The notes under the pieces were generated by a model that made no database searches, was not told the DNA's origin, and saw nothing but the letters and a program-made list of their open reading frames with translations. Shown here in pieces: positions 1-7,819 of a DNA stretch of 64,000 bases (the stretch's first letter is position 1; the number at the start of each line of letters is the position of its first letter). Both the position numbers and the translations under genes were made by a program. Origin of the DNA: Marinobacter psychrophilus (GTDB lineage: Bacteria > Pseudomonadota > Gammaproteobacteria > Pseudomonadales > Oleiphilaceae); contig NZ_CP011494.1 of assembly GCF_001043175.1 (NCBI RefSeq), positions 3,100,001 to 3,164,000 on the forward strand. The letters run 5' to 3'.

Positions 1-1052
1 CGGATGCCGATGTCCTTCACTCGCAAGCCGCCAGGGGCGCCCGCATCGCAGGTCAGAAAACTCGCCAGCCGGGTAGCGTCCGGCTGATGCCGGGGCACCA
101 GTCGCTCCGGTTTCGAAAACCGGGCCTGAAGCACGCCGAGCACGCCGGTTGGTGCAATCCATAGCACCCCGAGCAGAACGCCGGCGAACAGCAGCAGTCG
201 CATTTCCGCCATGCTTGACAGCAATTCCGGCACCAGCACGATGAGAACGGCCCCCAGCAAAGGCCCGAACACGGTTCCGGCACCGCCAACAATGACCGCC
301 AGTACAAAGAGAATGGACTGGGTAAATGGAAAGGAATCCGGGTTAATAAACATCATCAACGGCGACAGCAGCGACCCCGCCAGCCCCGCGAAAAGCGCCG
401 AAAGGGCAAAGGCCAGAGTCTTGGTCTGCACTGGATTAAAGCCCAGCGAACGGGCCGCGATCTCGGTGGCCTTGACGGCGCGGATCGCCCGCCCACAACT
501 GCTGCCGGCCAGGCGGTGAAAAAACATCAGCGAGGCGACCATCAGTGCCACCGCAATCAAGGCCAGCCCGGTACTGGCCGGCAGGCTACCCGTATCCGGC
601 ATCGGTACTCCGGCCAAACCGTTGGCACCGCCGGTAAGGGATCGCCACTCAATCAGGCCATGATGCACGATAAAGCCGAAGGCGATGGTCACCATGGCAA
701 GGTAGGGACCGCTGACACGCACCGCCGGTATTGCCAGCAAGGCGCCGACACCTGCGGTGACGATGGCAGCACTGGCCATACCCAATACCAGCGGGACCCC
801 TGCCATGGTCATCAGTGCCGAGATATAGGCGCCAATGGCGTAGAAAGCAACATGGCCGAATGATATCTGGCCACTGAGACCAATCAGAATATTGAGACCG
901 CTACACACCACCGTTGTCAGGGCGATCAGGGTCATAACCAGCAGGCCATAACCACCCAGGGTAAAGGACAGCACCGCACCCGTCAGTGCCAGCAAACCCA
1001 GCAGGATCGGTACCAGCCATCGATGCGAGGTCAAGGCATTCGGGGACATCAT
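1..1052 (-). CDS. Branched-chain amino acid-type ABC transporter permease LivM, probably fused to a LivG ATPase (partial)
   Basis: The frame is open from the ATG at 1052 to the window edge, so the 3' end is missing. The first 300 or so residues are very hydrophobic and show the LivM signature GLSGQISFGHVAFYAIGAY near residue 55, then several membrane segments. It is the second inner-membrane permease of a HAAT-family importer. Its start overlaps the stop of the upstream livH gene (ATGA), so the two are translationally coupled. After the last membrane segment the protein does not end: a polar linker leads into LRVKDIGI, which resembles the first strand of LivG-type ATPases. A permease-ATPase fusion is therefore inferred. 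The substrate is unknown; regulon context suggests a special carboxylate or amide rather than ordinary leucine uptake. Confidence 0.85.
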   Translation of the reverse strand, partial: MMSPNALTSHRWLVPILLGLLALTGAVLSFTLGGYGLLVMTLIALTTVVCSGLNILIGLSGQISFGHVAFYAIGAYISALMTMAGVPLVLGMASAAIVTAGVGALLAIPAVRVSGPYLAMVTIAFGFIVHHGLIEWRSLTGGANGLAGVPMPDTGSLPASTGLALIAVALMVASLMFFHRLAGSSCGRAIRAVKATEIAARSLGFNPVQTKTLAFALSALFAGLAGSLLSPLMMFINPDSFPFTQSILFVLAVIVGGAGTVFGPLLGAVLIVLVPELLSSMAEMRLLLFAGVLLGVLWIAPTGVLGVLQARFSKPERLVPRHQPDATRLASFLTCDAGAPGGLRVKDIGI

Positions 1053-1918
1053 ACTTTCACCAGCGCTTTGGAACCGAACAGACCGTTGGGGCGTATCGCC
1101 AAGGCAACGATTACAAGGCTGAAAGTCAGGAGCTGAGAGAGCGTGGAGCCCAGGTAGACAATAATCAACGCTTCCGCAAGACCGAACAGAAGGCCAGCGA
1201 ACACCACGCCCTTGAGACTGTTTATGCCGCCGAGGATCGCTACGGCGAAGGCCTTGAGACCGAACAGCATGCCCATTTCCGAATGTACGCTCACAAGGGG
1301 CGCGATCAGAAGTCCGGCGATGCCGGCAAACACGGTTGAGACAGCAAAGGAAATTGCCACCACACGGGTTACGTGGATGCCCATCATCCGCGCCGCCGTA
1401 GGGTTCTGGACCGTGGCACCCAGAACCTTGCCCAAGCGGGTGTATCGCCGAACCAGCACCAGCACCAGCACGATTGCCGCCACCACGGCGGGAATGATCA
1501 GCTGCATCAGGCCGATACCCGTGCCAAACAGTTCCAGGCGATGGTCGACACCTTCCAGTAGGAACCGGCGGGGCTCATTGCCAAAGGTGAACATCACCAG
1601 GTTGTCTACCAACAGGCCCCCGGCCACCGTGGCCAGCAGCCAGGCTTCCGAGCCCCGGCTGTGGAACGGGCGCACCAGGAAGCGCTCGATCGCCAGGCCA
1701 TAGAGCGCGCAAACGACCAGGGTCAGAAACGCGGCCACCAACCAGGGCAAGCCCAGGGTGATACAAAAAGTGTAGCCCAGCACGGCACCTACCATCATCG
1801 CGCTACCCTGAGCGAAATTGACCGTCTGGGAAACAATGAAGGTTATGTGAAACCCCAGTGCCAGCAGAGCATACATGCTGCCCATGCCCAGCCCACTGAT
1901 GATACTGGCGGTGATCAT
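1049..1918 (-). CDS. ABC transporter permease, LivH family
   Basis: This 289-residue integral membrane protein has the LivH layout: an N-terminal GLGMGSMYALLALGFHITF segment, a conserved NFAQGSAMMVGA stretch near residue 34, and a C-terminal block with LKAFAVAILGGINSLKGVVF, the cytoplasmic loop expected to contact the ATPase. It forms the permease pair with the downstream livM. An AGGAGG sequence lies ten bases before the ATG. It follows the binding-protein gene by 84 bases and overlaps livM. Length and composition are normal for the family. The transported compound cannot be told from sequence. Confidence 0.9.
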   Translation of the reverse strand: MITASIISGLGMGSMYALLALGFHITFIVSQTVNFAQGSAMMVGAVLGYTFCITLGLPWLVAAFLTLVVCALYGLAIERFLVRPFHSRGSEAWLLATVAGGLLVDNLVMFTFGNEPRRFLLEGVDHRLELFGTGIGLMQLIIPAVVAAIVLVLVLVRRYTRLGKVLGATVQNPTAARMMGIHVTRVVAISFAVSTVFAGIAGLLIAPLVSVHSEMGMLFGLKAFAVAILGGINSLKGVVFAGLLFGLAEALIIVYLGSTLSQLLTFSLVIVALAIRPNGLFGSKALVKV

Positions 1919-2002
1919 GACGTGGTGTCCTCCTGCCGCCCGGACCCGAGATCCGACCGGCTGTTACCGAATGCCTGCATGCGAGGTTCGAAGAGCCGTG
2001 GC

Positions 2003-3181
2003 TTAGCGATCAAGGGGAATGATGCGGCCATCAACAAAATGCGTGAACACATAGTCCTCCGGACCCACAGCGTCGTGCTGATCTGGTGAGAAGGGCTTGA
2101 GGTAGTTCTTGATCAGGCCGTCGTGCTCGGTAATGGCGTAGTAACCCTTGCGAATAGCCGCGCCATCGGTGCTGCCAGCATTCTCAATGGCCAGCGCCGT
2201 CAGGTGCATGGCGTCGTAGGCGTTTGCGATGCCGACTGCCGGTGTAACATCGGCAAGATCCTGAATTTCCGGGTAACGTTTTTTCAGTGCAGCCATGACA
2301 TCAGCACCCTTGCCTTGCTGATCTTCAACAAAAGTAAAGGTCTGGATAAAGTGGACCTTGGCGGCATTTTCACCGGCAAGTTCGCTGAAGCGACCACCTG
2401 CAGGGCCCCAATGGGAAATAATCGGCACATCCCAGCCCATCCGGTCGAGGGATTTCACTATCTGCGCAGACGGTGCAACATTGGCAACCATCAACAGGGA
2501 ATCGGCCCCAGCATCCTTAAGGCGGCTCAGCTGTGGCACCATGTCAATATCATTGCCCTCAACCCGTTCAATGCCGGCCCATTCCATGTCCCGAGATTCC
2601 AGCGCTTTGCGGAAACCCTTTTCGTTGGACTCACCCCAAGGGTTGTTAATCAGAATCATGCCCGGCTTTTCCATGCCAAACTCGTCGATGCCGTATTGCA
2701 CCAAGGCTTCGTCCACCAATTCGTCCACAGCGGACACCCGGAAAACGTAGTTCTCATCGGCGCCGTTCTGGGTGATCGGCGTACCGGCAGCCCACACAGC
2801 CATGAACGGAAATTTCATGCTATTGGCCAGCGGCACAATGGCCAAGGAGACAGGTGTGTCCAGGCCACCGAAGAGCACCGCTACCTCTTCTCGTTGAATC
2901 AGTTCACGGGCGGCCAAAAGCCCCTTATTGGGGTTGCTCTCGTCATCCCGACGCAGCAGTTCCACTTTACGACCAAGAATGCCGCCTTTGGCGTTGATTT
3001 CGTCGATTGCGATGGTCAGTCCGCGGGTAATAGCCTCACCGGACTTGGCGGATTGGCCTGACAGGGCCGCCACCAAACCGATCTTCAGAGGATCTTCCGC
3101 CTGAACCAGACCGGTCAGGGAGAACAGCCCGGTCGCGGCCAAGGGCAGGAACCAATGTTTGATCCGTGTTGTTAAGCGCAT
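2003..3181 (-). CDS. Periplasmic substrate-binding protein of the HAAT/LivK type
   Basis: The protein starts with a signal peptide (MRLTTRIKHWFLPLAATG, cleavage likely after LVQA) followed by DPLKIGLVAALSGQSAKSGE, the typical first strand of LivK/AmiC-type receptors. I chose the ATG at 3181 because a GGAG sits seven bases upstream; a start 11 codons earlier has no ribosome site and would precede the signal peptide. About 392 residues, normal for the family. It is the first gene of the transporter cluster with livH and livM downstream. Its promoter region holds an 18-base palindrome that recurs beside the GntR gene, so it is probably repressed by that regulator. The ligand is unknown. Confidence 0.88.
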   Translation of the reverse strand: MRLTTRIKHWFLPLAATGLFSLTGLVQAEDPLKIGLVAALSGQSAKSGEAITRGLTIAIDEINAKGGILGRKVELLRRDDESNPNKGLLAARELIQREEVAVLFGGLDTPVSLAIVPLANSMKFPFMAVWAAGTPITQNGADENYVFRVSAVDELVDEALVQYGIDEFGMEKPGMILINNPWGESNEKGFRKALESRDMEWAGIERVEGNDIDMVPQLSRLKDAGADSLLMVANVAPSAQIVKSLDRMGWDVPIISHWGPAGGRFSELAGENAAKVHFIQTFTFVEDQQGKGADVMAALKKRYPEIQDLADVTPAVGIANAYDAMHLTALAIENAGSTDGAAIRKGYYAITEHDGLIKNYLKPFSPDQHDAVGPEDYVFTHFVDGRIIPLDR

Positions 3182-3213
3182 TACGTTTCTCCACATTTGC
3201 TTGCGTGTGTACA

Positions 3214-3231
3214 CATATTGCTAGCAATATG
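3214..3231. promoter_or_regulatory. Predicted GntR operator O1 (perfect 18-bp palindrome)
   Basis: CATATTGCTAGCAATATG is a perfect palindrome. It lies 33 bases upstream of the binding-protein start, directly downstream of a plausible -10 box. The GCTAGC core with T/A flanks recurs at 5591, 6373 and 6451, all in control regions of this cluster. GntR/FCD regulators bind such symmetric sites. Assignment to the regulator at 5665-6359 is inferred from proximity and recurrence. Confidence 0.75.
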
Positions 3232-3237
3232 GATGCC

Positions 3238-3265
3238 AGTATAATGTGGCTGCTATTCAGTAAAG
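3238..3265 (-). promoter_or_regulatory. Candidate sigma-70 promoter of the binding-protein gene
   Basis: On the minus strand CTTTAC (3260-3265) and TATACT (3238-3243) are separated by 16 bases. The palindrome O1 starts six bases further downstream and would cover the transcription start, the classical repressor position. The -10 match is good and the -35 match is weak. Confidence 0.45.
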
Positions 3266-3364
3266 TTTCGTTTTTTTGCACTAAAAAAGCGTTTTATCGA
3301 TATTTTTGCACCGAAATAGCGCGCATATCGATGTGATCATCATCATCAATCAGGAGCATTGACC

Positions 3365-3766
3365 GTGTCAGATAAAGACGAAGCAATAAATATTGTTAGC
3401 AATTTTCTGGAAGCATCTATGGCGCCGGACCCGGAACGCGCTGCCACCTATATGGCACCGGATGTGCGCATCACCTTCACCGGGGGGCGCGTTATGGCAA
3501 GCACCCACGCCATTACTGAGTTCAACGGTGGCCGCTATGCCTGGGTAAAAAAGGAGCTCGGATCGTTCGATTGGACCGAACACAGCGATCACACAGTGGT
3601 CTATTCCAACGGCACACTCTATGGACAATGGCCTGACGGTCGCCCGTTTGCTGGCAACCGTTATTTGGACCGATTCGAGGTTCGTAACGGCAGGATTACC
3701 CGCATGGACGTCTGGAATGACAGCGCCGAGTGGCTGCTGACGCCGGATTTAAACCGGACGTCATAG
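3365..3766 (+). CDS. NTF2/SnoaL-like domain protein
   Basis: This protein of about 133 residues has the alpha+beta cone pattern of NTF2-like proteins: an N-terminal helix (DEAINIVSNFLEASM), then APDVRITFTGGRVM, and late strands ending in RFEVRNGRITRMDVWND. The family includes polyketide cyclases, ketosteroid isomerases and small hydratases, so enzyme activity is possible but unassigned. I prefer GTG at 3365 because CAGGAG at 3351-3356 leaves an eight-base spacer; a TTG at 3359 would be only two bases from that site. It is divergent from the binding-protein gene and shares the control region with O1, so co-regulation is likely. It may act on the same substrate as the oxygenase and SDR genes nearby. 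Confidence 0.75.
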   Translation: MSDKDEAINIVSNFLEASMAPDPERAATYMAPDVRITFTGGRVMASTHAITEFNGGRYAWVKKELGSFDWTEHSDHTVVYSNGTLYGQWPDGRPFAGNRYLDRFEVRNGRITRMDVWNDSAEWLLTPDLNRTS

Positions 3767-3837
3767 AGCGCTCAGGCCGCACTTCTCCAAGACCGGAACC
3801 CTTCAATGACCGGTTTCTAGTCTCCCAGTCGGGAACT

Positions 3838-4817
3838 TCATGTGTTTTGGGTTGCTGTGTAAAGAGAGAGAAGGTGCGCCCCAGACGTGGTAGGCGGGTA
3901 TTTTGCCGTTGTGTCCGGCACCAGATTGCTGATCGCTGCGTCGTAATTGGGATTATGAAAAAACACCAGTGACTGGCGCCGGGTTTCGGGGCCCGAGTTG
4001 GCGGGCGGGTTCACCACGCGATGCAAAGTTGACACCCAGGTATCATTGGTCCAACGCGCTAACAGGTCGCCAATATTAATGATGAAACAATCGGGGACAA
4101 TTGGCACGTCGACCCACTCGCCTTCGGCGTTGCAGACCTGCAAACCTCCAGGCCGGTCCTCCGTGGCGAGAATAGTAAGGCTGCCATAGTCAGAGTGGGC
4201 ACCCGCCCGGATCTGGCCCGGGGCCGACTTCTTCAGCTGCGATGGGTAGTTACGCACTCGCAGACGGCTGATGTGCCGGTCTATTCGAGCATCAAAGTAA
4301 TCTTCCGGAAGCTTCAGCGCCATCGCAAAAACGCGCATGAGCAGGGCGGCAAGCTGGCCCATTTCCCGGTAATAATGAGTCCAGACCTGTTTCAGCTCGG
4401 CTGGCCTCTCAGGCCAGATGTTGGGAGCAAAATGTTTACCGGCAGCTGGGGCGCTGAAGTAGTCCTGGTGCGGTACGTCCACCGGCCCGACCATGAAACT
4501 TTCATTCAGATCACTGCCGGTGGCTTGCGGGTCCCGGGCGCGCGCAAGTGATTCCTCATCCACACCAATATAGCCCCGGGCGACGTCTATCGATGGCCTT
4601 GCAACCTTTTTTTATCTGCAAGCGGAAGGTCAAAAAAATCACGGGATACCTCGCGGGTCCGGGCAATGAGTTCGGGGCTGACGCCATGTCCCTTGATGAT
4701 AAGAAAGCCGATGTCACAACAGGCCCGGTCAACGGCCTCTGCAACCTGTTTTTTGTCGGCTTCGCTGCCGCGACGGAAGGGTTTCAGATCAATGACGGGC
4801 ACATTTAACAGTTTCAT
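3838..4817 (-). pseudogene. 2-oxoglutarate/Fe(II)-dependent oxygenase, isopenicillin N synthase-like, interrupted by a frameshift
   Basis: The N-terminal part (start 4817, AGGAG eight bases upstream) reads MKLLNVPVIDLKPFR and the conserved CCDIGFLIIKGHGVSPELI of the DIOX_N domain. The frame is lost in an A7 run (4607-4613 as T7). One extra A would give DKKKVARPSIDVARGYIGV and continue into the second part. That part holds the metal and co-substrate residues: the HSD of AGAHSDYGSLTIL, the distal histidine in STLHRVVNP and the RQSLVFF arginine-serine pair. About 326 residues if repaired, normal for the family. The enzyme would hydroxylate or desaturate a small molecule while oxidising 2-oxoglutarate. 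It may be a real pseudogene or a sequencing undercall. It lies 28 bases downstream of the SDR gene, on the same strand. Confidence 0.8.
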
Positions 4818-4845
4818 GGGGTGGCTCCTACGGGTAAACGGGGCA

Positions 4846-5570
4846 CTAGACCAGTGCATCGCCACCATCCACCAGCACGATTGAGCCAGTGGCGGAGGGA
4901 TTGGTCGCAACATACAAAATGGCGTGGGCAATATCGTCGGCAGCGGCCACCTGCGCAGTAAGCAACCGCTGCCGCATGGAAGCGAACTTCGCTTCGCGGC
5001 TCTCTGGCCCCAGGCGGTCCCATAGCGGAGTTTCCGTGGTACTGGGTGATACGGCGTTGACCCGGATTCCTACGGGCGCAAGCTCCAGCGCAAGTCCTCG
5101 CATAAGGCCTTCAACCGCGGCATTGAGGGCGCCCTGAAGCACCGCATTGACGTTCGGCCGCTGGGCATAAATGCCGGAGACGAACGTCAGTGAGCCGCCT
5201 GCGCAAATGTGGACACTGCGACCGACATGGTAGGCGCCCCAGAATTTGCTTTGCATGCTGTCATGAGCCTGATCCAGAGGCAGCGACTGAATCGTGCCGA
5301 CCCGAGTAGAAGATCCTGCCAGAATGACGTGATTCCACGGCGCCTGAGTAGCAAAGAAGTTTTCGACTGCGGACGCTGACCGAACATCAAGCTCCCGCTC
5401 CAGCACACCCTTTGGTAATCGCTGCAAAGCGGCGTTAAGACGTTCCGGTGTGCGCGAGGCAATCGTTACCGTTGCACCTGCATTGGCGGCACGCAGGGCG
5501 GTGGCCTCGCCAATACCTGAGCTGCCTCCGATTACCAGTACACGTTGGTTTTTGATGACGTAGCCCTCAC
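4846..5570 (-). CDS. SDR-fold oxidoreductase with altered active site; start blurred by a homopolymer
   Basis: A Rossmann N-terminus is readable (QRVLVIGGSSGIGEATALRA, glycine motif GGSSGIG), followed by the SDR pattern to RGLALELAPVGIRVNAVSPS and a C-terminal GSIVLVDGGDALV. The usual YxxxK catalytic pair is absent: the region after the FVSGIYAQRP stretch reads NAVLQGALNAAVEGL. The frame has no ATG, GTG or TTG between an upstream TAA and the Rossmann strand. If the A5 run (T5 at 5549-5553) had one more base, the GTG at 5570 would be in frame and give VRATSSKNQRVLVIGG. An ATC start at 5556 is the alternative. The operator-like palindrome at 5591 lies just upstream. It probably acts in the same pathway as the oxygenase downstream. 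Confidence 0.7.
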
Positions 5571-5590
5571 TGTATCGTTAGCAAAGAGTT

Positions 5591-5606
5591 ATATTGCTAG
5601 CAAATA
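5591..5606. promoter_or_regulatory. Predicted GntR operator O2
   Basis: ATATTGCTAGCAAATA matches O1 at 13 of its first 14 bases and lies 20 to 35 bases upstream of the SDR gene start. A further half-match, GTTAGCAAA, is at 5577-5585. The placement suggests that the SDR-oxygenase pair belongs to the same regulon as the transporter. Confidence 0.65.
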
Positions 5607-5664
5607 AAGTGCCATGGCTGCGTCGTGATGACAGGGGAGGTCATGCCGATATTTCTGCGTTTCT

Positions 5665-6359
5665 TTAAACCAGAGCCTTGCAGAGGTCTACGGCAGGCTT
5701 GCTCTCGTCATTGAATTGAAGCTCGCTTTCCAGGTGGTTCAGGTGATCAAGCATCAGCGCGGCTGCCCCTTCGCGATCGCCCAACTCCAGAGCCGAAAGG
5801 ATTGCCTTGTGCTCGCTGTGTTGACAGTTAGGAATATCATTGCGCTGATACAGAGCAACGATTAACGAACTTCGCAGCATCAGGTTATCCAGAATGGTGG
5901 ATAGCACCTTGTTTTCGGAAACGTTCCCAAGTAACCGATGAAAATTACAAAGTTCACGAATGATCGCGCGCCGATCGTCGCCCGCCGTCGCCCCGAACTC
6001 CGCTTGCATGTGCGCCTCGAGAGCTTTGATATGACGCTTCATCTTGTCTTGCGAGATATTTTCCACCACGCCTTGTTCCACCGCCCTTCTGGCCGCGAAA
6101 ACGTCCCGCGCCTCCTGTGCCGAGGGTTCTGAAACATGAGCGCCACAATTCGGCTCAATGGTAACGATGTTCTGAAGTACCAGTCGCTGAATGGCAGATT
6201 GAACGTGGTTTCGGTTGGCACTGAGTGCCTCAACAATCTGCGCTTCAACCAGGCGAGTGCCCGGCGGGAGCGAATGTCGAGCAATAGCGTTTGAAAGCGC
6301 ATCAAAAATCCGCTGAACTTCCTGCTGCTTGCCGCTATTTTTTTTAAAGACGTTCCCAT
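5665..6359 (-). pseudogene. GntR-family regulator (FCD subfamily), frame broken near the start codon
   Basis: The winged-helix part is intact in one frame (QEVQRIFDALSNAIARHSLP, then PGTRLVEAQIVEALSANRNH, RLVLQNIVTIEPNCGAHVSE). It runs into an FCD ligand domain with the helix HIKALEAHMQAEFGA, the metal-binding-type ELCNFHRLL and the closing LDHLNHLESEL. That frame has no start codon: upstream lies a TGA. The ATG at 6359 is out of frame unless the A8 run (T8 at 6338-6345) is A9, which would give MGTSLKKNSGKQQEV. About 231 residues when repaired, normal for FCD regulators. Palindromes O3 and O4 lie upstream, suggesting autoregulation. It is the likely repressor of the transporter and oxygenase genes. 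Real decay, slippage or a base-call error are all possible. Confidence 0.78.
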
Positions 6360-6372
6360 TAACGTGTGATCA

Positions 6373-6387
6373 CCATTGCTAGCTAAT
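6373..6387. promoter_or_regulatory. Predicted GntR operator O3
   Basis: CATTGCTAGCTAATA shares the TTGCTAGC core and lies 14 bases upstream of the GntR start codon. A weaker relative, CATTGCCAGCTTAAT, follows at 6399-6413. The position fits negative autoregulation. Confidence 0.6.
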
Positions 6388-6450
6388 ACTAAGGATACAT
6401 TGCCAGCTTAATCCAAAAAACGCCTGAACAAGGGGTTTAAAGACCGTGTG

Positions 6451-6466
6451 AATTGCTAGCGCTATA
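6451..6466. promoter_or_regulatory. Predicted GntR operator O4
   Basis: AATTGCTAGCGCTATA has the same core with an imperfect right arm. It is about 90 bases upstream of GntR, on the side facing the ATP-grasp gene, so it could serve either as an auxiliary GntR site or for the rightward promoter. Confidence 0.5.
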
Positions 6467-6777
6467 TTATGTCGATTGCAATTCTAGCACTTGAATCGAG
6501 CAGCCTCTCTAATATCGGTGCGTTCTCCAACGATCTAACCCCCCTCCCCCTCCAAATTCCCTGTTCCAACGTTTTTTGGAATAACGCAGAGAGATACGCC
6601 GGCGGCCAGATCGGCCGGTGAGCTAGAACATCCGCGTTTAATGTGGTAAAAAAATACTTACACCTTAGCCCCATGAAACGTCGACCACCATTTGTTGCCC
6701 GAGCCGCTTCGCGGCTCTCCTCCCGCAACCCTGCGCAAATACGGGGATCCTTGCCTCAGCCAGCCGGATACTAGTCA
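6467..6777. other. Intergenic region between GntR and the ATP-grasp gene
   Basis: No convincing gene is visible in these 311 bases. There is a pyrimidine-rich patch around 6540-6562, an inverted repeat TTCCAA/TTGGAA around 6573-6591, and a hairpin GAGCCGC-TTC-GCGGCTC at 6701-6717 that is not followed by a T-tract. Confidence 0.4.
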
Positions 6778-7632
6778 ATGTCTATTTTAATTCTCACAGA
6801 TATCCCAGAATGGGTTCGCCCCCTCGTTGACCTTTTAGAATCTAGGGGCATCAAAGTACAAGTCGCTGATGATCCGGAGGAGATCATAGCGAATGGGTTG
6901 ATCGTCAACCGCGTATCTTCCCTTCTTGCTGAGCGGGATAAGGCTCGAGCGGATCGGATCACTCATTCTTTGCGAACCTGGGAGGCTGAGGGTAGATCTG
7001 TGATCAACGGATCACTCTGCTTCCAGACCGGCTACAGTAAGCTGGCTCAAGCCAAGCTTTTTACCGAGTGCGGAGTGCTGACGCCGCTAACGTACCCCGC
7101 CGTTCCCGGCGGACGCGCCATACATGGACAAGCTGTCCTTCTCAAGCCACCTGCAGGTGGTTTTGGGAGAGGGATTCGGACGCTTGAAGACGGCGAACCC
7201 GCCCCGGATGGACTTTTCAGTCGAGACGAAGGCTGGATTGAGCAAGAGCTGCTAACCGCCGCAGACGGCTGCGTCCACCGGATCGAAGTCCTCGGCTCCG
7301 ACATCCTTTACGAAGCCCGCTCACCGATTCAAGCTGACCAATTCAACTACTGCCTGGCTCACCCGGAATCGGATGTTACCCTCCGGGCTCCTGGCGAAAT
7401 TTCCCCCAAGGTGACCGAGTCAGTCAAAAAAATTCTACGGGCCGCAAGGATGGAGCTCGGCGCAGTTGAGTACCTTCTGGATGAAAAGGACAATCCCGTT
7501 TTCATCGACCTGAACCCAGTTTCCAGCTTTCACCCCGGAGCGACAGCCGTCCTTGGTCGCGACCCCATCGACGCCACCGCCTCCTATTTAATTCATAGAT
7601 CTGAGGGACTTAAGAAAAAGGGTCAAAGGTAG
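6778..7632 (+). CDS. RimK-like ATP-grasp protein, function unknown
   Basis: A 284-residue protein with the ATP-grasp layout. A pre-ATP-grasp domain starts MSILILTDIPEWVRPLVDLL. A nucleotide-binding segment QAVLLKPPAGGFGRGIRTLE near residues 118-137 carries the lysine and glycine loop. WIEQELL is in the hinge strand, and the Mg-binding end reads EDN-type as LDEKDNPVFIDLNPVSSFHPG near residues 240-260. Members ligate a carboxylate to an amine or thiol with ATP, but which one cannot be told. The ATG is preceded by a weak ribosome site. Its neighbours are the GntR gene (divergent) and repeats, so no operon partner points to a product. Confidence 0.65.
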   Translation: MSILILTDIPEWVRPLVDLLESRGIKVQVADDPEEIIANGLIVNRVSSLLAERDKARADRITHSLRTWEAEGRSVINGSLCFQTGYSKLAQAKLFTECGVLTPLTYPAVPGGRAIHGQAVLLKPPAGGFGRGIRTLEDGEPAPDGLFSRDEGWIEQELLTAADGCVHRIEVLGSDILYEARSPIQADQFNYCLAHPESDVTLRAPGEISPKVTESVKKILRAARMELGAVEYLLDEKDNPVFIDLNPVSSFHPGATAVLGRDPIDATASYLIHRSEGLKKKGQR

Positions 7633-7650
7633 GCCTGGAAACAAGTTCCT

Positions 7651-7747
7651 CGGGGTCAGGTCTTGCGTTTTGCCTCTCGAACAATGGGGCTTACGCGAGA
7701 ATAATGCAGACTGAGACGATTACAGCGAAAGGACAAGACAGGGGCAA
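7651..7747 (+). repeat. R1 repeat, nearly complete copy
   Basis: Begins CGGGGTCAGGTCTTGCG and contains CTCTCGAACAATGGGGCTTACGCG in two parts plus GAAAGGACAAGACAGGGGCAAA at the end. The same element recurs at 14054-14175 (complete) and in part at 10456 and 17190. The complete copy has complementary ends, so R1 is a REP-like or MITE-like element. Confidence 0.75.
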
Positions 7748-7768
7748 ATTAAAACAGCTTCGATGGCG

Positions 7769-7793
7769 GAAAATGAATCTGTCCCGGTTTTCC
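7769..7793 (+). repeat. R2 repeat, solo copy
   Basis: GAAAATGAATCTGTCCCGG followed by TTTTCC is a one-mismatch copy of the R2 consensus (AAAATAAATCTGTCCCGG). Eleven or more copies lie further right, flanking transposase relics. This one sits 27 bases from the 3' end of the NERD gene. Confidence 0.75.
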
Positions 7794-7819
7794 CCACGCA
7801 GTGTGTAGCTCTTTCTGAT

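Noticed and set aside
2123..3061. 312-codon plus-strand frame over the binding-protein gene
   Set aside because: It is antisense to a clear LivK-type gene with signal peptide and ribosome site; no domain recognised.
6701..6717. GAGCCGC-TTC-GCGGCTC hairpin as terminator
   Set aside because: No T-tract on either strand and no gene end nearby.
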